In this document: in pieces, positions 44,254 through 52,922 of the stretch
Layout of the letters: each line of letters starts with the position of its first letter
Numbering within the stretch: position 1 is the first letter of the stretch
DNA from: an uncultured bacterium
GTDB taxonomy: Bacteria; Verrucomicrobiota; Kiritimatiellia; CAIKKV01; CAITUY01
Length of the DNA stretch: 64,000 nt
Assembly (NCBI GenBank): GCA_903895695.1
Contig: CAITUY010000152.1
Location: 1 to 64,000 of the forward strand
Direction: 5' to 3'
Notes under the pieces: model-generated
Told to the model about the DNA's origin: nothing
The model's input: the letters and a program-made list of their open reading frames with translations, nothing else
The model's database searches: none
Translations under genes and position numbers: made by a program

Positions 44254-45279
44254 CTAAAGATCCCCGTCCCTGAATAACTTCTCGATCTCCGCGGGCTCCG
44301 GCAACTCACCCTTCAACTCCCGCGGCAGGCGCTTGAACATCCGATACGTGGCCACGCCAATGGGCTTGCGGGCTTCATACAAAGCGTACTCAACCACGGT
44401 GCGTTTCTTGCTCTTGCACAAGATGATGCCAATGGAAGGGTTTTCCCACTTCTCCCGCACCTGGCGGTCCAGCGCCGTCAGATAGAACTGCATCTTGCCC
44501 ACGAATTCAGGCTGGAACTCGCCAACCTTCAACTCAATGGCCACCAAACTTTTCAGTCGGCGGTGATACAGCAGCAGGTCAATGAAATATTCGTTGCCCT
44601 CCACCTCCAGGCGGAACTGGCTGCCCACAAACGAAAACAACCCGCCCATGGCGCGGAGAAAGTGCTCGATGCGACCGACCAACGCCCGCTCTAGCTCCCG
44701 TTCGGCATGCTCTTCGCCCAGTTCCAGGAAGTCGAACGTGTACTCGTCCTTCACCGCCAGTTTGGCCTGGGCACGAATGGCAGGGGTGACGGTCTTGTCG
44801 AAATTGGTCTGACCGAGAAGGGTCTTCTCGTAACTCTGGTTCTCGATCTGATGGAGCAGAACACTCTTGGTCCAGCCGAATTTCCGCGTCATCCGGATAT
44901 AGAACTCGCGTTCGAGGTCGTCTGCGCACTTAGCCATAAGCACCAAGTGCTTGGTCCAGCTTATTTCTCCAACCAATGGTTGGAGTTTTGCGCTGGCGCG
45001 GTACATCACATAGAACTGGCGCATGTACCAAAGATTCTGGGAGGAATAGCCTTGGACACCGGGGAACTCCTTCTGAAGATCCGATGCCAAGCGCTGAACG
45101 ACAGACTTACCCCAGCTATCCCCTTGCTGCCGTTCGACAATCATCCGTCCGATATCCCAATACAGGCCAATGTGTTCTGTGTTAGCGGCCTTCAGCGCAG
45201 CATACTGGGCAGACCGAATGCGTTCCTTGATCGCACCCAGCAACCCCGCATAGTCGGTCAGTTCGATGTTCTTATTCAT
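44254..45279 (-). CDS. YhcG/DUF1016-family PD-(D/E)XK nuclease
   Basis: The 341 aa product has the DUF1016 N-terminal helical domain (W-D-I-G-R-M-I-V-E-R-Q-Q-G-D-S-W-G) and a C-terminal nuclease domain, with Y-F-I-D-L-L-L-Y (D234) and I-E-L-K (E249, K251) as the catalytic core. YhcG proteins are often found in or beside restriction-modification loci. This one sits between mod and res on the same strand, four bases before res. Residues 99-105 are encoded by a perfect palindrome (44967-44985) similar to hairpins upstream of the gene. Confidence 0.9.
   Translation of the reverse strand: MNKNIELTDYAGLLGAIKERIRSAQYAALKAANTEHIGLYWDIGRMIVERQQGDSWGKSVVQRLASDLQKEFPGVQGYSSQNLWYMRQFYVMYRASAKLQPLVGEISWTKHLVLMAKCADDLEREFYIRMTRKFGWTKSVLLHQIENQSYEKTLLGQTNFDKTVTPAIRAQAKLAVKDEYTFDFLELGEEHAERELERALVGRIEHFLRAMGGLFSFVGSQFRLEVEGNEYFIDLLLYHRRLKSLVAIELKVGEFQPEFVGKMQFYLTALDRQVREKWENPSIGIILCKSKKRTVVEYALYEARKPIGVATYRMFKRLPRELKGELPEPAEIEKLFRDGDL
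44967..44985. repeat. Perfect 19-base palindrome inside the yhcG-like gene
   Basis: CTCCAACCA-A-TGGTTGGAG has nine-base arms around one base. In the reading frame it encodes L-Q-P-L-V-G-E (residues 99-105). The CTCCAAC/GTTGGAG arms recur in the intergenic hairpin at 45339-45361. Confidence 0.85.
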
Positions 45280-45308
45280 CGCCTTGCTGCATCTTCCAAA
45301 ACCTGTAC

Positions 45309-45438
45309 CAATGGTGCAACCATTGCCGTCTCCATCAAAACTCCAACTGCCGGTTGGAGTTCTGCTCCCCATGCACCACTTTCTCTCACCATCGGTGAGA
45401 GTTTCTTGCCAGAGTCACTATTGCAGCCAATGGCTGCA
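45309..45438. repeat. Cluster of four short perfect hairpins upstream of the yhcG-like gene
   Basis: Four separate inverted repeats lie in 130 bases: CAATGGT-GCA-ACCATTG (45309-45325), AACTCCAAC-TGCCG-GTTGGAGTT (45339-45361), CTCTCACC-ATC-GGTGAGAG (45383-45401) and TGCAGCCA-A-TGGCTGCA (45422-45438). Arms are 7-9 bases with very short loops. They fill the gap between the mod stop (45440) and the yhcG-like start (45279). They may be binding sites, recombination sites or mRNA stems. Confidence 0.85.
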
Positions 45439-45439
45439 T

Positions 45440-48400
45440 TTACCCGCCCGCCCCCACCCCCGCGAACATGCGTTGTTTGAACACCGGATCCAGCGAGCGG
45501 GCGTTCGGGATGTGACTGTCGCCGTTCACAAACACGTCGGCCGCGCCTTCGGCCAGTTTCTCCTTCGCAACGAACTCCACGTCACGTTTCCGGTCCGTTT
45601 CGGTCCAGCCGGCCGTGTCGCGCCAGATGACAGCGGTTTTGCGCGTGCCGCAGGTGCCCCGGTGAACCAGATAGCGCCGCCCCTTGTCGAGATGGACGCG
45701 GCGGGTCTCGATGTGGAGGCCCATCAGGTAGGCAAACGTCTCCGGCAGGTCCACGGCCTGTTCCCGCGTCTCCTGGCCTTCGGTCAAAACGAGTTTGTAA
45801 CTGAACGGTGACGCCAGTTTCCCCACGTTCAGGAAGGTCTCGCAATCCTTGGATTCCCAGTCGAGCATGTAATGGAGCAGGTAATCGTCAAACCGCAATG
45901 CCGTTTGCCCTGCCGCATCGTCGAGTTGGATATTGTTCAGCGCATCCTCGTACGACTCAAGCCGGTGGTACTTGATGATCCGGGGACTGCGCTTTGCCTC
46001 CTCCTTCGTCGGCGGACGTTTGGGTTTGCCGTCCTGCCATTCAGGCGTGAATATGACCTTTTTGATACGGGGAAGGACGACCGTATTGAAGTGGACGCCG
46101 AGTTCAACAAGAATGGACCGACGCATGCCGCCATCGAGTCGGTTGACCTGAATAAGCGCCTGGAACGTTGTGCCGGATCCACCAAAATAGTCGAGGACTA
46201 TCTCGTCATCACAAGTGCTGTGGGTGATAACGTCTGCGAGGAAACCCACGGCTTTGGGCGAGGCAAATGTGGTGTCGGGTAGCAACGCTCTTAGCGCCTT
46301 GATCCCAGCGTCCGAAGAGTATTTCGTGCCAGCCCAGACCGATTTTGGTTTAGATGTGCGCATCTCCCCGTTCGCTTCAAGATACACGCGGTAGAATGCG
46401 TTCCATCGATCCGAGTTCTCAACTTTTCGGGCTTCAATGATATCCAGATTGTCCGATATGGTCTCTCTTCCCCACCGCCAACAGCCATCTGTTCCATCTG
46501 ACTTGAGTGGGCGAATTTCAACGTCGCTGGCGCTTTGCCTTTCGAGCGATGCACGTCGCTTCTTGGCATCCCAGTAAACTGGGAAATACAGGTTCGGGCG
46601 AGCCGTTCGGGTGTCATTCCCGCCTCTCTTTCTGAGGTCACGCAGGGTGTACGACAATCCATCCTCATCACTTTGGTCGTAGTCGGCAATCTGTGCATCG
46701 CTAAGGGGAAAACCAAAGGAATCAAAGGCTGGCCATGCATACATAAAGAGGTGTTCATGAGCCGTTGCTATGTGAGCACGGTCTTGCCGCCCTTTGAAAT
46801 TGTTGACGACGGCTATATCGGATACGAGACTTTCCGGTCCCATGGCTCGGTCCATCAGCCATCTCAGCCGCATGCTTTCCCGATCATCTATGCTGCTGAA
46901 GTAAACACCCTCCTTCTGCATCACGTGAAGCGATGAGAATACACGGTCGCACAACATGGATATCCACGAGGAGTGCTGGTAGTCATCTTTGTATGGAAAC
47001 CCGTCGCCACCCGTGTTGTAGGGCGGGTCGATGTAGATGCACTTCACCTTTTCCCGAAACTTCTGCTGCATCAAGTTCAGGGCCTGGAAATTCTCGGCGT
47101 CGAAAAGCAAACCGTCGGTCACATGGTCGAGGTTGTCGAACGTGGCGAGCAGGTCATCCTTGAACGTGGGATCGAAGTGCCGGGTGTCGAGTACGAGTGT
47201 GGGGTGATCCTTGAGGAATTTGAGGCGGCGGGCCTTCTTCGTCTTGGGCGTGAAGAGGTCCTTGTCGCCGGCCTCCTCGTCGATGTGGAGGAGTTGCTTC
47301 CATTCCTGCCACTGGGCCTCGTTGCCGGCGATCTCCTCGTGGAGTTTCTCGGGGATCTGGCCCATGGTGACGGCATAGTGCGTGGCCGTGACGAACTTGC
47401 GTTTCTCGAACAGGCGCTTCTGGAAATCCTCGATCTGGGCGACAAAGGCGATGATCTTCCCGCCGATCGAGCGGATCGTGCGCATGATCTGGAACCAGGC
47501 TTGGCCCAGCGTCTCGCCCCCGGCGGTGACTTCGTCCAGATTCAGGACCTCGTTTTTCAGGTAGAAGTCGAGTTCCCGTTCCAGGAACCCGCGGAGGTCC
47601 TTGTGGATGAAGTAGTCCATCGTGTTGCGGCGGGCATACGAGCGGAGGTGGTGCTCCAGGTATGAGACCGGGTCGCCGTCGGCGGTCTTGCGGCGTTCCG
47701 CCATGAGTGCGGTAATCGCGGCGGACTCATCCTTGAACGCCTTTGGAATGGACGTGAGCGCGGCGGCGATGATGGCGTCTTGTTGGTTCTTCTTGCCGTA
47801 GGTGATGGCTTCCTGCTCGGTGAGTTGCCGGTACTCAAAGGGGATGGTGAGGACCTTGGCCTTGGCGTCATAGCCGGCGTCCTTCGCCTGGGGGAAGAAG
47901 CACCGTTTCTCGGCCTTCCGGTTGTCCTGTTCGGTTTCGGCGTTGAGGAGTTTGAAGCGAACCGTGATGGCGCCGGAGCGGAACGCGTAATCGGTGAAAT
48001 TCTCGCCGGTCTTGATGAAATACTGGTCGCTGTTGGCCCAGTGGAGGTGGACCTCCTCGCCGTTGTAGGGGATGGCGTAGCGTTCCTTCTTGGAGTAGCG
48101 CCGGAGCGACAGGAAATCGCCCGCGTCGTAGTAGCGACTGAAGAACGTGTAAAGGTGGTTGAACACGAGTGCCTCGTGTTCGGCTTTGCCTTGTCCGCCG
48201 CCCAGGCGGGCTTGGATCTTGAGATACTCTTTCCCGAGTGTCTTATTCCGCCAGTCCTCCGCCAGAAGTCCGTCCGCGTCAACCGCCTGTTCATCGGCGG
48301 CCAGGAGTTGCTGTTTGACCTTCTCGAGGTCGTCTGCGGCCTTAGACTGGTCGGCAAGGGTTCCGGAGGCGAGTTCCTTGCCAACGGCGTCCAGCAGATC

Positions 48401-48532
48401 CTTTTCGATGAACCGTTCAATCGCCTCACGACGGTAGTTCATGATCCGGTAGATGCCGAAATCGAGATCGGCGGCCTCGAACTGAAACAGTTCCCGTAGT
48501 TTCTCCTGAAATTTCTGGCGGGCGTCGGTCAT
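45440..48532 (-). CDS. Type III-like DNA methyltransferase (Mod), adenine-specific
   Basis: This 1030 aa beta-class amino-methyltransferase has catalytic motif D-P-P-Y (502-505) ahead of the SAM-binding motif F-G-G-S-G (783-787). A long N-terminal helical extension (about 1-480) precedes the enzyme core. The target-recognition region probably lies between the two motifs (about 560-760). It methylates adenine to protect host DNA and guides the Res subunit. It is first in the mod-yhcG-res order. No strong ribosome site precedes ATG 48532. Confidence 0.9.
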   Translation of the reverse strand: MTDARQKFQEKLRELFQFEAADLDFGIYRIMNYRREAIERFIEKDLLDAVGKELASGTLADQSKAADDLEKVKQQLLAADEQAVDADGLLAEDWRNKTLGKEYLKIQARLGGGQGKAEHEALVFNHLYTFFSRYYDAGDFLSLRRYSKKERYAIPYNGEEVHLHWANSDQYFIKTGENFTDYAFRSGAITVRFKLLNAETEQDNRKAEKRCFFPQAKDAGYDAKAKVLTIPFEYRQLTEQEAITYGKKNQQDAIIAAALTSIPKAFKDESAAITALMAERRKTADGDPVSYLEHHLRSYARRNTMDYFIHKDLRGFLERELDFYLKNEVLNLDEVTAGGETLGQAWFQIMRTIRSIGGKIIAFVAQIEDFQKRLFEKRKFVTATHYAVTMGQIPEKLHEEIAGNEAQWQEWKQLLHIDEEAGDKDLFTPKTKKARRLKFLKDHPTLVLDTRHFDPTFKDDLLATFDNLDHVTDGLLFDAENFQALNLMQQKFREKVKCIYIDPPYNTGGDGFPYKDDYQHSSWISMLCDRVFSSLHVMQKEGVYFSSIDDRESMRLRWLMDRAMGPESLVSDIAVVNNFKGRQDRAHIATAHEHLFMYAWPAFDSFGFPLSDAQIADYDQSDEDGLSYTLRDLRKRGGNDTRTARPNLYFPVYWDAKKRRASLERQSASDVEIRPLKSDGTDGCWRWGRETISDNLDIIEARKVENSDRWNAFYRVYLEANGEMRTSKPKSVWAGTKYSSDAGIKALRALLPDTTFASPKAVGFLADVITHSTCDDEIVLDYFGGSGTTFQALIQVNRLDGGMRRSILVELGVHFNTVVLPRIKKVIFTPEWQDGKPKRPPTKEEAKRSPRIIKYHRLESYEDALNNIQLDDAAGQTALRFDDYLLHYMLDWESKDCETFLNVGKLASPFSYKLVLTEGQETREQAVDLPETFAYLMGLHIETRRVHLDKGRRYLVHRGTCGTRKTAVIWRDTAGWTETDRKRDVEFVAKEKLAEGAADVFVNGDSHIPNARSLDPVFKQRMFAGVGAGG

Positions 48533-48886
48533 TGGGCATGCGCTCGCTTTCTCAGGCAGCGGGATAGGGTGCTGGTTGCGATGAGTTCCATGTCCATTGC
48601 CGCCTCAATCGTACGGCCCCGAGCGAATATGGACGGGCGCTGCGCACGTGGAAGGGAAAGTACACCGGCGGCAAGGGGAGATCAAGAGAATGAGACCGAA
48701 CGGCCCAGCCTCGGAACCGAATGCGGTGATGAATCCGATGGAATTGCCGGGCATGACCGACGTGTCATCGGGGAGATCCATTTGATCGCCAACGAGTCCC
48801 GGACAGCACCCACGGAGGTGCCTTGCGCCCCCTTGCCCCTCAACGATTCCTTGCCCGCCGGTGCCCGGTCGGGTATACAGGCGCCC
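48533..48886. other. Divergent promoter region, no supported gene
   Basis: This 354-base gap separates mod (minus) from the first radical SAM gene (plus). The frame upstream of the radical SAM start stays open, but its translation (Arg/Glu/Asp-rich, no family pattern) does not belong to the protein. Promoters for both directions should lie here. I see no clear repeat or RNA gene. Confidence 0.4.
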
Positions 48887-50341
48887 GTGAAATTCCTGCT
48901 GGTCAGGCCACATGTGTTTCTCAAGGTGGCAAAGCGCTTCCATGCGTTTCTCCACCTGGAGCCGCTCGACTTGGAGCTGGTCGCGGCCGGTATCGACCCC
49001 GCCCACGCGACCTGCATCCTGGACCTGACGCTCAGCGCCGACCCCGTGGCGGACTTCGAAGCTGCCATCCAACGTCTCGAACCCGACGTGGTCGGCTTCG
49101 GCGGCTACTCCAACCAGGCCGGCAACGTGAAAGACCTGGCCCGCCGCACGAAGCGCCTGCGCCCGCAGACCCGCGTCCTCGTCGGCGGCGTGCATGCCAC
49201 GATCGTGCCGCTCGATTACCGCCTGCCCGGCGTCATCGACCTCGTCATCCGCGGCGAAGGCGCCACGGCCATGCGGACCCTCGTTCCCCTGCTGGCCGCC
49301 GGCCAGCCGATCCCGGCCAGCGAGCGCTTTCTGCCGACCGACGCTCCCGACTACGCCACGTTGGCCGCCACGCCGCCCCCACCCCTGCCCGACTATGCCG
49401 AACTGCCCTGGCCGCGCCGCGACCTGGTCGACCGCTCCCGCTACTTCTGCGTCTGGGCCGGCGAACCCGGCGAGCGCGTGGCCACGCTCTTCCCCCGCGT
49501 GGCCACCCTGCGCACGAGCACCGGTTGTCCGCATCGCTGCAACTTTTGCGTCGTGCACCATCTCGCGAACGGCAAGTATCTCCAGCGCGAGCCGGAGGAT
49601 GTCGTGGCCGAGATCGCCGCCGTTCCCGAGGACCACATCTACTTCGTCGACGACGAAATGTTCATCAACGCCAAACGCGCCGAGACCATGGCCCGCCTGC
49701 TCCTGGAACGGGGCATTCGCAAGCACTACATCAGTTGGGCGCGCAGCGACACCATCGTCGGCCATCCCGACCTCTTCCGCCTCTGGAAGCAGGCCGGCTT
49801 GGACGTCGTCTACGTGGGCATGGAGTCCATGGAGGAACAGAACCTTGCGGAGTACCGCAAGGGGTTCGAGCCGGACGTCAACCGGAAGGCCGTGGCGGTC
49901 CTGCGCGACCTGGGTATCATCCTCCACGCGGCCCTGATGGTGAACCCTGACTTTGTCGCCGAGGATTTTCTCAAGGTCCGCCGTTCGATCGAGGCCGTGG
50001 CGCCCGCCGAGGTCTCGTTCACCGTGTTCTCGCCGCCGCCCGGCACGCCGCTCTGGGCCCAGCACAAGGACCGCTATATCTGTCCGGATCCCTACGCGTT
50101 CTACGACTGCATGCACACGTTGCTGCCCACGCGGGAGCCCTTGGACCAGTTCTACCGCCACTTCTCGCTCCTCTATCTGTTCGGCTTCCGCCACAACCCG
50201 TGGCGCGCCCGCGGCATCCGTGCGCCCTGGCGCGACCTGGCGCGCATGGTCGTGCATGGCATCCGCTGCGGCTACGCCCTGCGCACGATCTACAAGGAAT
50301 ACGACCGGAAGCTGTGGAACGCCGCCACCCCGCCACCATGA
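48887..50341 (+). CDS. B12-binding-type radical SAM protein
   Basis: The 484 aa product has an N-terminal cobalamin-binding-like domain (about 1-140, including D-V-V-G-F-G-G-Y and V-L-V-G-G-V-H-A-T). The radical SAM core follows, with C214-P-H-R-C218-N-F-C221 binding the 4Fe-4S cluster. The class includes methyltransferases and cyclases of lipids and natural products; the substrate is unknown. The GTG at 48887 starts the family-like sequence (V-K-F-L-L-V-R-P), so I choose it over upstream ATGs. It overlaps the second radical SAM gene by four bases. Confidence 0.82.
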   Translation: MKFLLVRPHVFLKVAKRFHAFLHLEPLDLELVAAGIDPAHATCILDLTLSADPVADFEAAIQRLEPDVVGFGGYSNQAGNVKDLARRTKRLRPQTRVLVGGVHATIVPLDYRLPGVIDLVIRGEGATAMRTLVPLLAAGQPIPASERFLPTDAPDYATLAATPPPPLPDYAELPWPRRDLVDRSRYFCVWAGEPGERVATLFPRVATLRTSTGCPHRCNFCVVHHLANGKYLQREPEDVVAEIAAVPEDHIYFVDDEMFINAKRAETMARLLLERGIRKHYISWARSDTIVGHPDLFRLWKQAGLDVVYVGMESMEEQNLAEYRKGFEPDVNRKAVAVLRDLGIILHAALMVNPDFVAEDFLKVRRSIEAVAPAEVSFTVFSPPPGTPLWAQHKDRYICPDPYAFYDCMHTLLPTREPLDQFYRHFSLLYLFGFRHNPWRARGIRAPWRDLARMVVHGIRCGYALRTIYKEYDRKLWNAATPPP

Positions 50342-51798
50342 GCGCTACCCCCAAACCTGGCCGCGTCCTGCTCGTTCACCCGCTCGGGTATGGCGCCGAG
50401 GCGGCCCGCGGTGACGTTGCGCGCATGGCCAATATCATGCCGCCGATCGGGCTTATCAGCCTGGCCGCCTGGCTGGAAAAGAAGGGCATCGCGACGCGGG
50501 TGGTGGACGCCTACGCCCAACCCGACGCCGCGCGTCGGATCCACGAACTGTTGCTCGACTTCCGGCCTACCCTGTTAGGGTTCAGTTGCACCACTTCGAG
50601 TTTCCTGGACGCGGCCCGACTTGCCGGCCTCGCCAAGCGCGCCCTGCCGGATGTGAAAACCGTCGTAGGCGGCCCGCACGTTTCGGCCCTGCGCGCACAA
50701 TCCCTGCAGGGACACGACTCGCTCGACTTCGGCGTCATGGGCGAAGGCGAGGAGACGTTGGCCGAGCTGGCCGCGGGCGGCTGGGAACAGCCCGAGAAGG
50801 TCCAAGGGCTAGTGTACCGGGCCGCGGACGGCACGCCGCAGGTTACGGGACCCCGCCAACGACTCCTCGATCTCGACAGCCTGCCCTTTCCGGCGTACGA
50901 GAAACTCGACGGCTACCCGGGGGCCTATAAGCTCCCGATCTTCAACTACCCGCGCGCTCCCAACTCCAGTTGCGTCTCCAGCCGCGGCTGCCCCTATGCC
51001 TGCTCGTACTGCGACCGCTCCGTGTTCGGCCGCAGTTTCCGCTTCAACTCCGCCGAATACATGATTGCCCACGTGCGCTACTTGCGTGAACGATTCGGCG
51101 TCCGCCACCTCAACTTCTACGACGACCAGTTCACCTTCCACCGCGCGCGCGTGGAGTCCTTCTGCCGCGCCATGCTCAACCAGGCGCCGGGCCTCACCTG
51201 GAACTGCGCGGCCCGCGCGGAACACCTCGACCCCGAGCTGCTCCGCCTGATGAAGGCCGCCGGCTGCTGGATGATCAGCCTGGGCATCGAAACCGGAGAC
51301 CCCGAGCTGCTTGCCCAGCATCGCCAGAAAGCCGATCTCGACCTGCTCGGCGAGCGCATCCGCATGATCAAAGCTGCCGGCATCCGCATGAAAGGACTCC
51401 TCATGATGGGCCTGCCCGGCGAGTCCGAGGCCAGCGTTCGCCGCAGCATGGCCTACGTCTACGCCCTGCCGCTCGACGACTTCAATCTCGCCAAGTTCAC
51501 GCCGTTCCCGGGCTCGCCGATCTACGAGCACGTGCGCGAGCTCGGCACCTTCGACGAGAACTGGGCGAAGATGGACTGCATGCACTTCCAGTTCATTCCG
51601 CGCGGCATGACGCGCGACCAGCTCGAACGCCTGTTCACCGAATTCTACCGGCGCCATTTCATGCGGCCGCGCATCATGTGGGATTACACCACGATGATCT
51701 GGCGCTCGCCGGACAGTTGGCGGCGATTCTGGCAAAGCGCGGGCGGATTCCTGAAATTCGCCTCCAGCAATAGACGCCTCGGGGCGGGGGAAACATGA
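50338..51798 (+). CDS. Second B12-binding-type radical SAM protein
   Basis: The 486 aa product has the same architecture as the previous gene. The B12-type domain (about 1-145) has M-P-P-I-G-L-I-S-L-A-A-W-L and V-V-G-G-P-H-V-S-A-L. The core cluster motif is C218-P-Y-A-C222-S-Y-C225, with Y-D-D-Q-F-T-F after it. H-x-x-G, normally the cobalt-ligand pattern, is not evident, so cobalamin may bind base-off without it. It is coupled by ATGA on both sides (radical SAM before, deacetylase after), so the three form one operon. Confidence 0.85.
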   Translation: MSATPKPGRVLLVHPLGYGAEAARGDVARMANIMPPIGLISLAAWLEKKGIATRVVDAYAQPDAARRIHELLLDFRPTLLGFSCTTSSFLDAARLAGLAKRALPDVKTVVGGPHVSALRAQSLQGHDSLDFGVMGEGEETLAELAAGGWEQPEKVQGLVYRAADGTPQVTGPRQRLLDLDSLPFPAYEKLDGYPGAYKLPIFNYPRAPNSSCVSSRGCPYACSYCDRSVFGRSFRFNSAEYMIAHVRYLRERFGVRHLNFYDDQFTFHRARVESFCRAMLNQAPGLTWNCAARAEHLDPELLRLMKAAGCWMISLGIETGDPELLAQHRQKADLDLLGERIRMIKAAGIRMKGLLMMGLPGESEASVRRSMAYVYALPLDDFNLAKFTPFPGSPIYEHVRELGTFDENWAKMDCMHFQFIPRGMTRDQLERLFTEFYRRHFMRPRIMWDYTTMIWRSPDSWRRFWQSAGGFLKFASSNRRLGAGET

Positions 51799-52787
51799 CG
51801 ACGCGAGGACACGACGTGCGTGATAGTGCCGCAACAGCGCCGCTGAGACCAGGAGCCGCGTTGTCATGCGTATTCCTGCTCGCCCCCCTCCTCCTTCTCG
51901 CCTCATGCCGGTCCCTGCCGCCTGCCCCGCCGCCGGCCGCGGCCGGGGAGGCGCCGTCTATCCGCTTCCTGCTGACCTTTGACGACGGCCCCAGCATTCG
52001 CCAACCCTATAACCCGACGCTGGCGATCGCCGCCCAACTGGCCAGCAACGACGTACAGCCGGGCATCAAGGGCCTCTTCTTTGTGCAGACCGGCCATCCC
52101 AGGGGCGGCGGCACGCCCGCCGGCCGCGCGATCATGCGCCAGCTCAGCGAGCAAGGGCAGGTGTTGGGCTTGCACAGTGTTTCACCGCGCGGCCACATCG
52201 ACCACACGCAAGTGACGGCGTCCGCACTCGTGCGCGAACTGCGGGAAGCCAAGGACCTGCTTCACGGGCTGACCGGAGCCCCCGTGCTGTTCGTGCGGCC
52301 GCCATTCGGCGCCTACAATCCGGCCACCGAGGCCATCTACGCCGACGCCGACCTGCACATGCTGATGTCGGACGTCCGGGCTCGCGATGGTGTGATCTAC
52401 GGCTACAATGCAAGCCTGAGCCGCCGCATCCACATCCGTCATACGCTCTCCGCCCTGCGAAAACAGGTCGACACCGCACGTTACGCCGACGAGCCCGTCC
52501 CCGTGGTGGTCGCGTTCCACGACGTCAACCCCTACACAGCGCGCCACATGACCGAGTACCTGCACATCCTGATCGAGGAAGCCGCCCGGGCCGGATTCGC
52601 GGTCCCGGCCCGACCGTTCACGGATACCTTGCCGGAGGTCATGGACATCGCCATCAGTCGATCGATCCCGAACCCGCGCAATGTTGTGCTCGCCCCCCGG
52701 ATCACCGCCGCCCTTCGGGCCGGCGCCGCCCTCCACGCCGGGACCGCAGCCGCGCCCCTCAAGCCCGCGCCCGCGACGGTGTTCTGA
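51795..52787 (+). CDS. Polysaccharide deacetylase (NodB-like) lipoprotein
   Basis: The 330 aa product has a lipobox L-L-A-S-C with Cys38 after a hydrophobic segment. The NodB domain has motif 1 T-F-D-D-G (61-65), a motif 2-like L-H-S-V-S-P-R-G-H (spacing wider than the usual H-S-x3-H), and motif 3 R-P-P-F-G-A-Y. It should be a metal-dependent deacetylase of amino-sugars or peptidoglycan at the envelope. The changed motif 2 spacing leaves some doubt over activity. Its ATG overlaps the radical SAM stop. Confidence 0.82.
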   Translation: MTTRGHDVRDSAATAPLRPGAALSCVFLLAPLLLLASCRSLPPAPPPAAAGEAPSIRFLLTFDDGPSIRQPYNPTLAIAAQLASNDVQPGIKGLFFVQTGHPRGGGTPAGRAIMRQLSEQGQVLGLHSVSPRGHIDHTQVTASALVRELREAKDLLHGLTGAPVLFVRPPFGAYNPATEAIYADADLHMLMSDVRARDGVIYGYNASLSRRIHIRHTLSALRKQVDTARYADEPVPVVVAFHDVNPYTARHMTEYLHILIEEAARAGFAVPARPFTDTLPEVMDIAISRSIPNPRNVVLAPRITAALRAGAALHAGTAAAPLKPAPATVF

Positions 52788-52820
52788 AATCTGGCAGGGG
52801 ACAAACCGGGCGAACGAAAA

Positions 52821-52900
52821 CCGGCGGGGGACCGCCGGCTCCAAGTCGAGACAGGCGCGGCATGGAGCCGGCCGTCCCGGCCGGTAGCGACCGTCTCGAC
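52821..52900. terminator. Nested GC-rich hairpins between convergent operons
   Basis: CCGGCGG-GGGA-CCGCCGG (52821-52838) is a seven-base stem with a four-base loop. After it, GTCGAGAC (52845-52852) and GTCTCGAC (52893-52900) flank an inner CCGGCC-GTCCC-GGCCGG (52868-52884). The site lies between the deacetylase stop (52787) and the convergent methyltransferase stop (52923), so bidirectional termination is plausible. No T-run follows either stem. Confidence 0.45.
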
Positions 52901-52922
52901 CCCGGCTCGAACGAACGAGCGC

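Noticed and set aside
41115..48532. Possible BREX or DISARM system
   Set aside because: No PglZ, BrxC, DrmA/B or related genes accompany the methyltransferase and helicase. The layout fits a type III-like system with YhcG.
48569..48886. N-terminal extension of the first radical SAM protein
   Set aside because: The extra 106 residues do not resemble a B12-binding domain and the family-like start is at GTG 48887.
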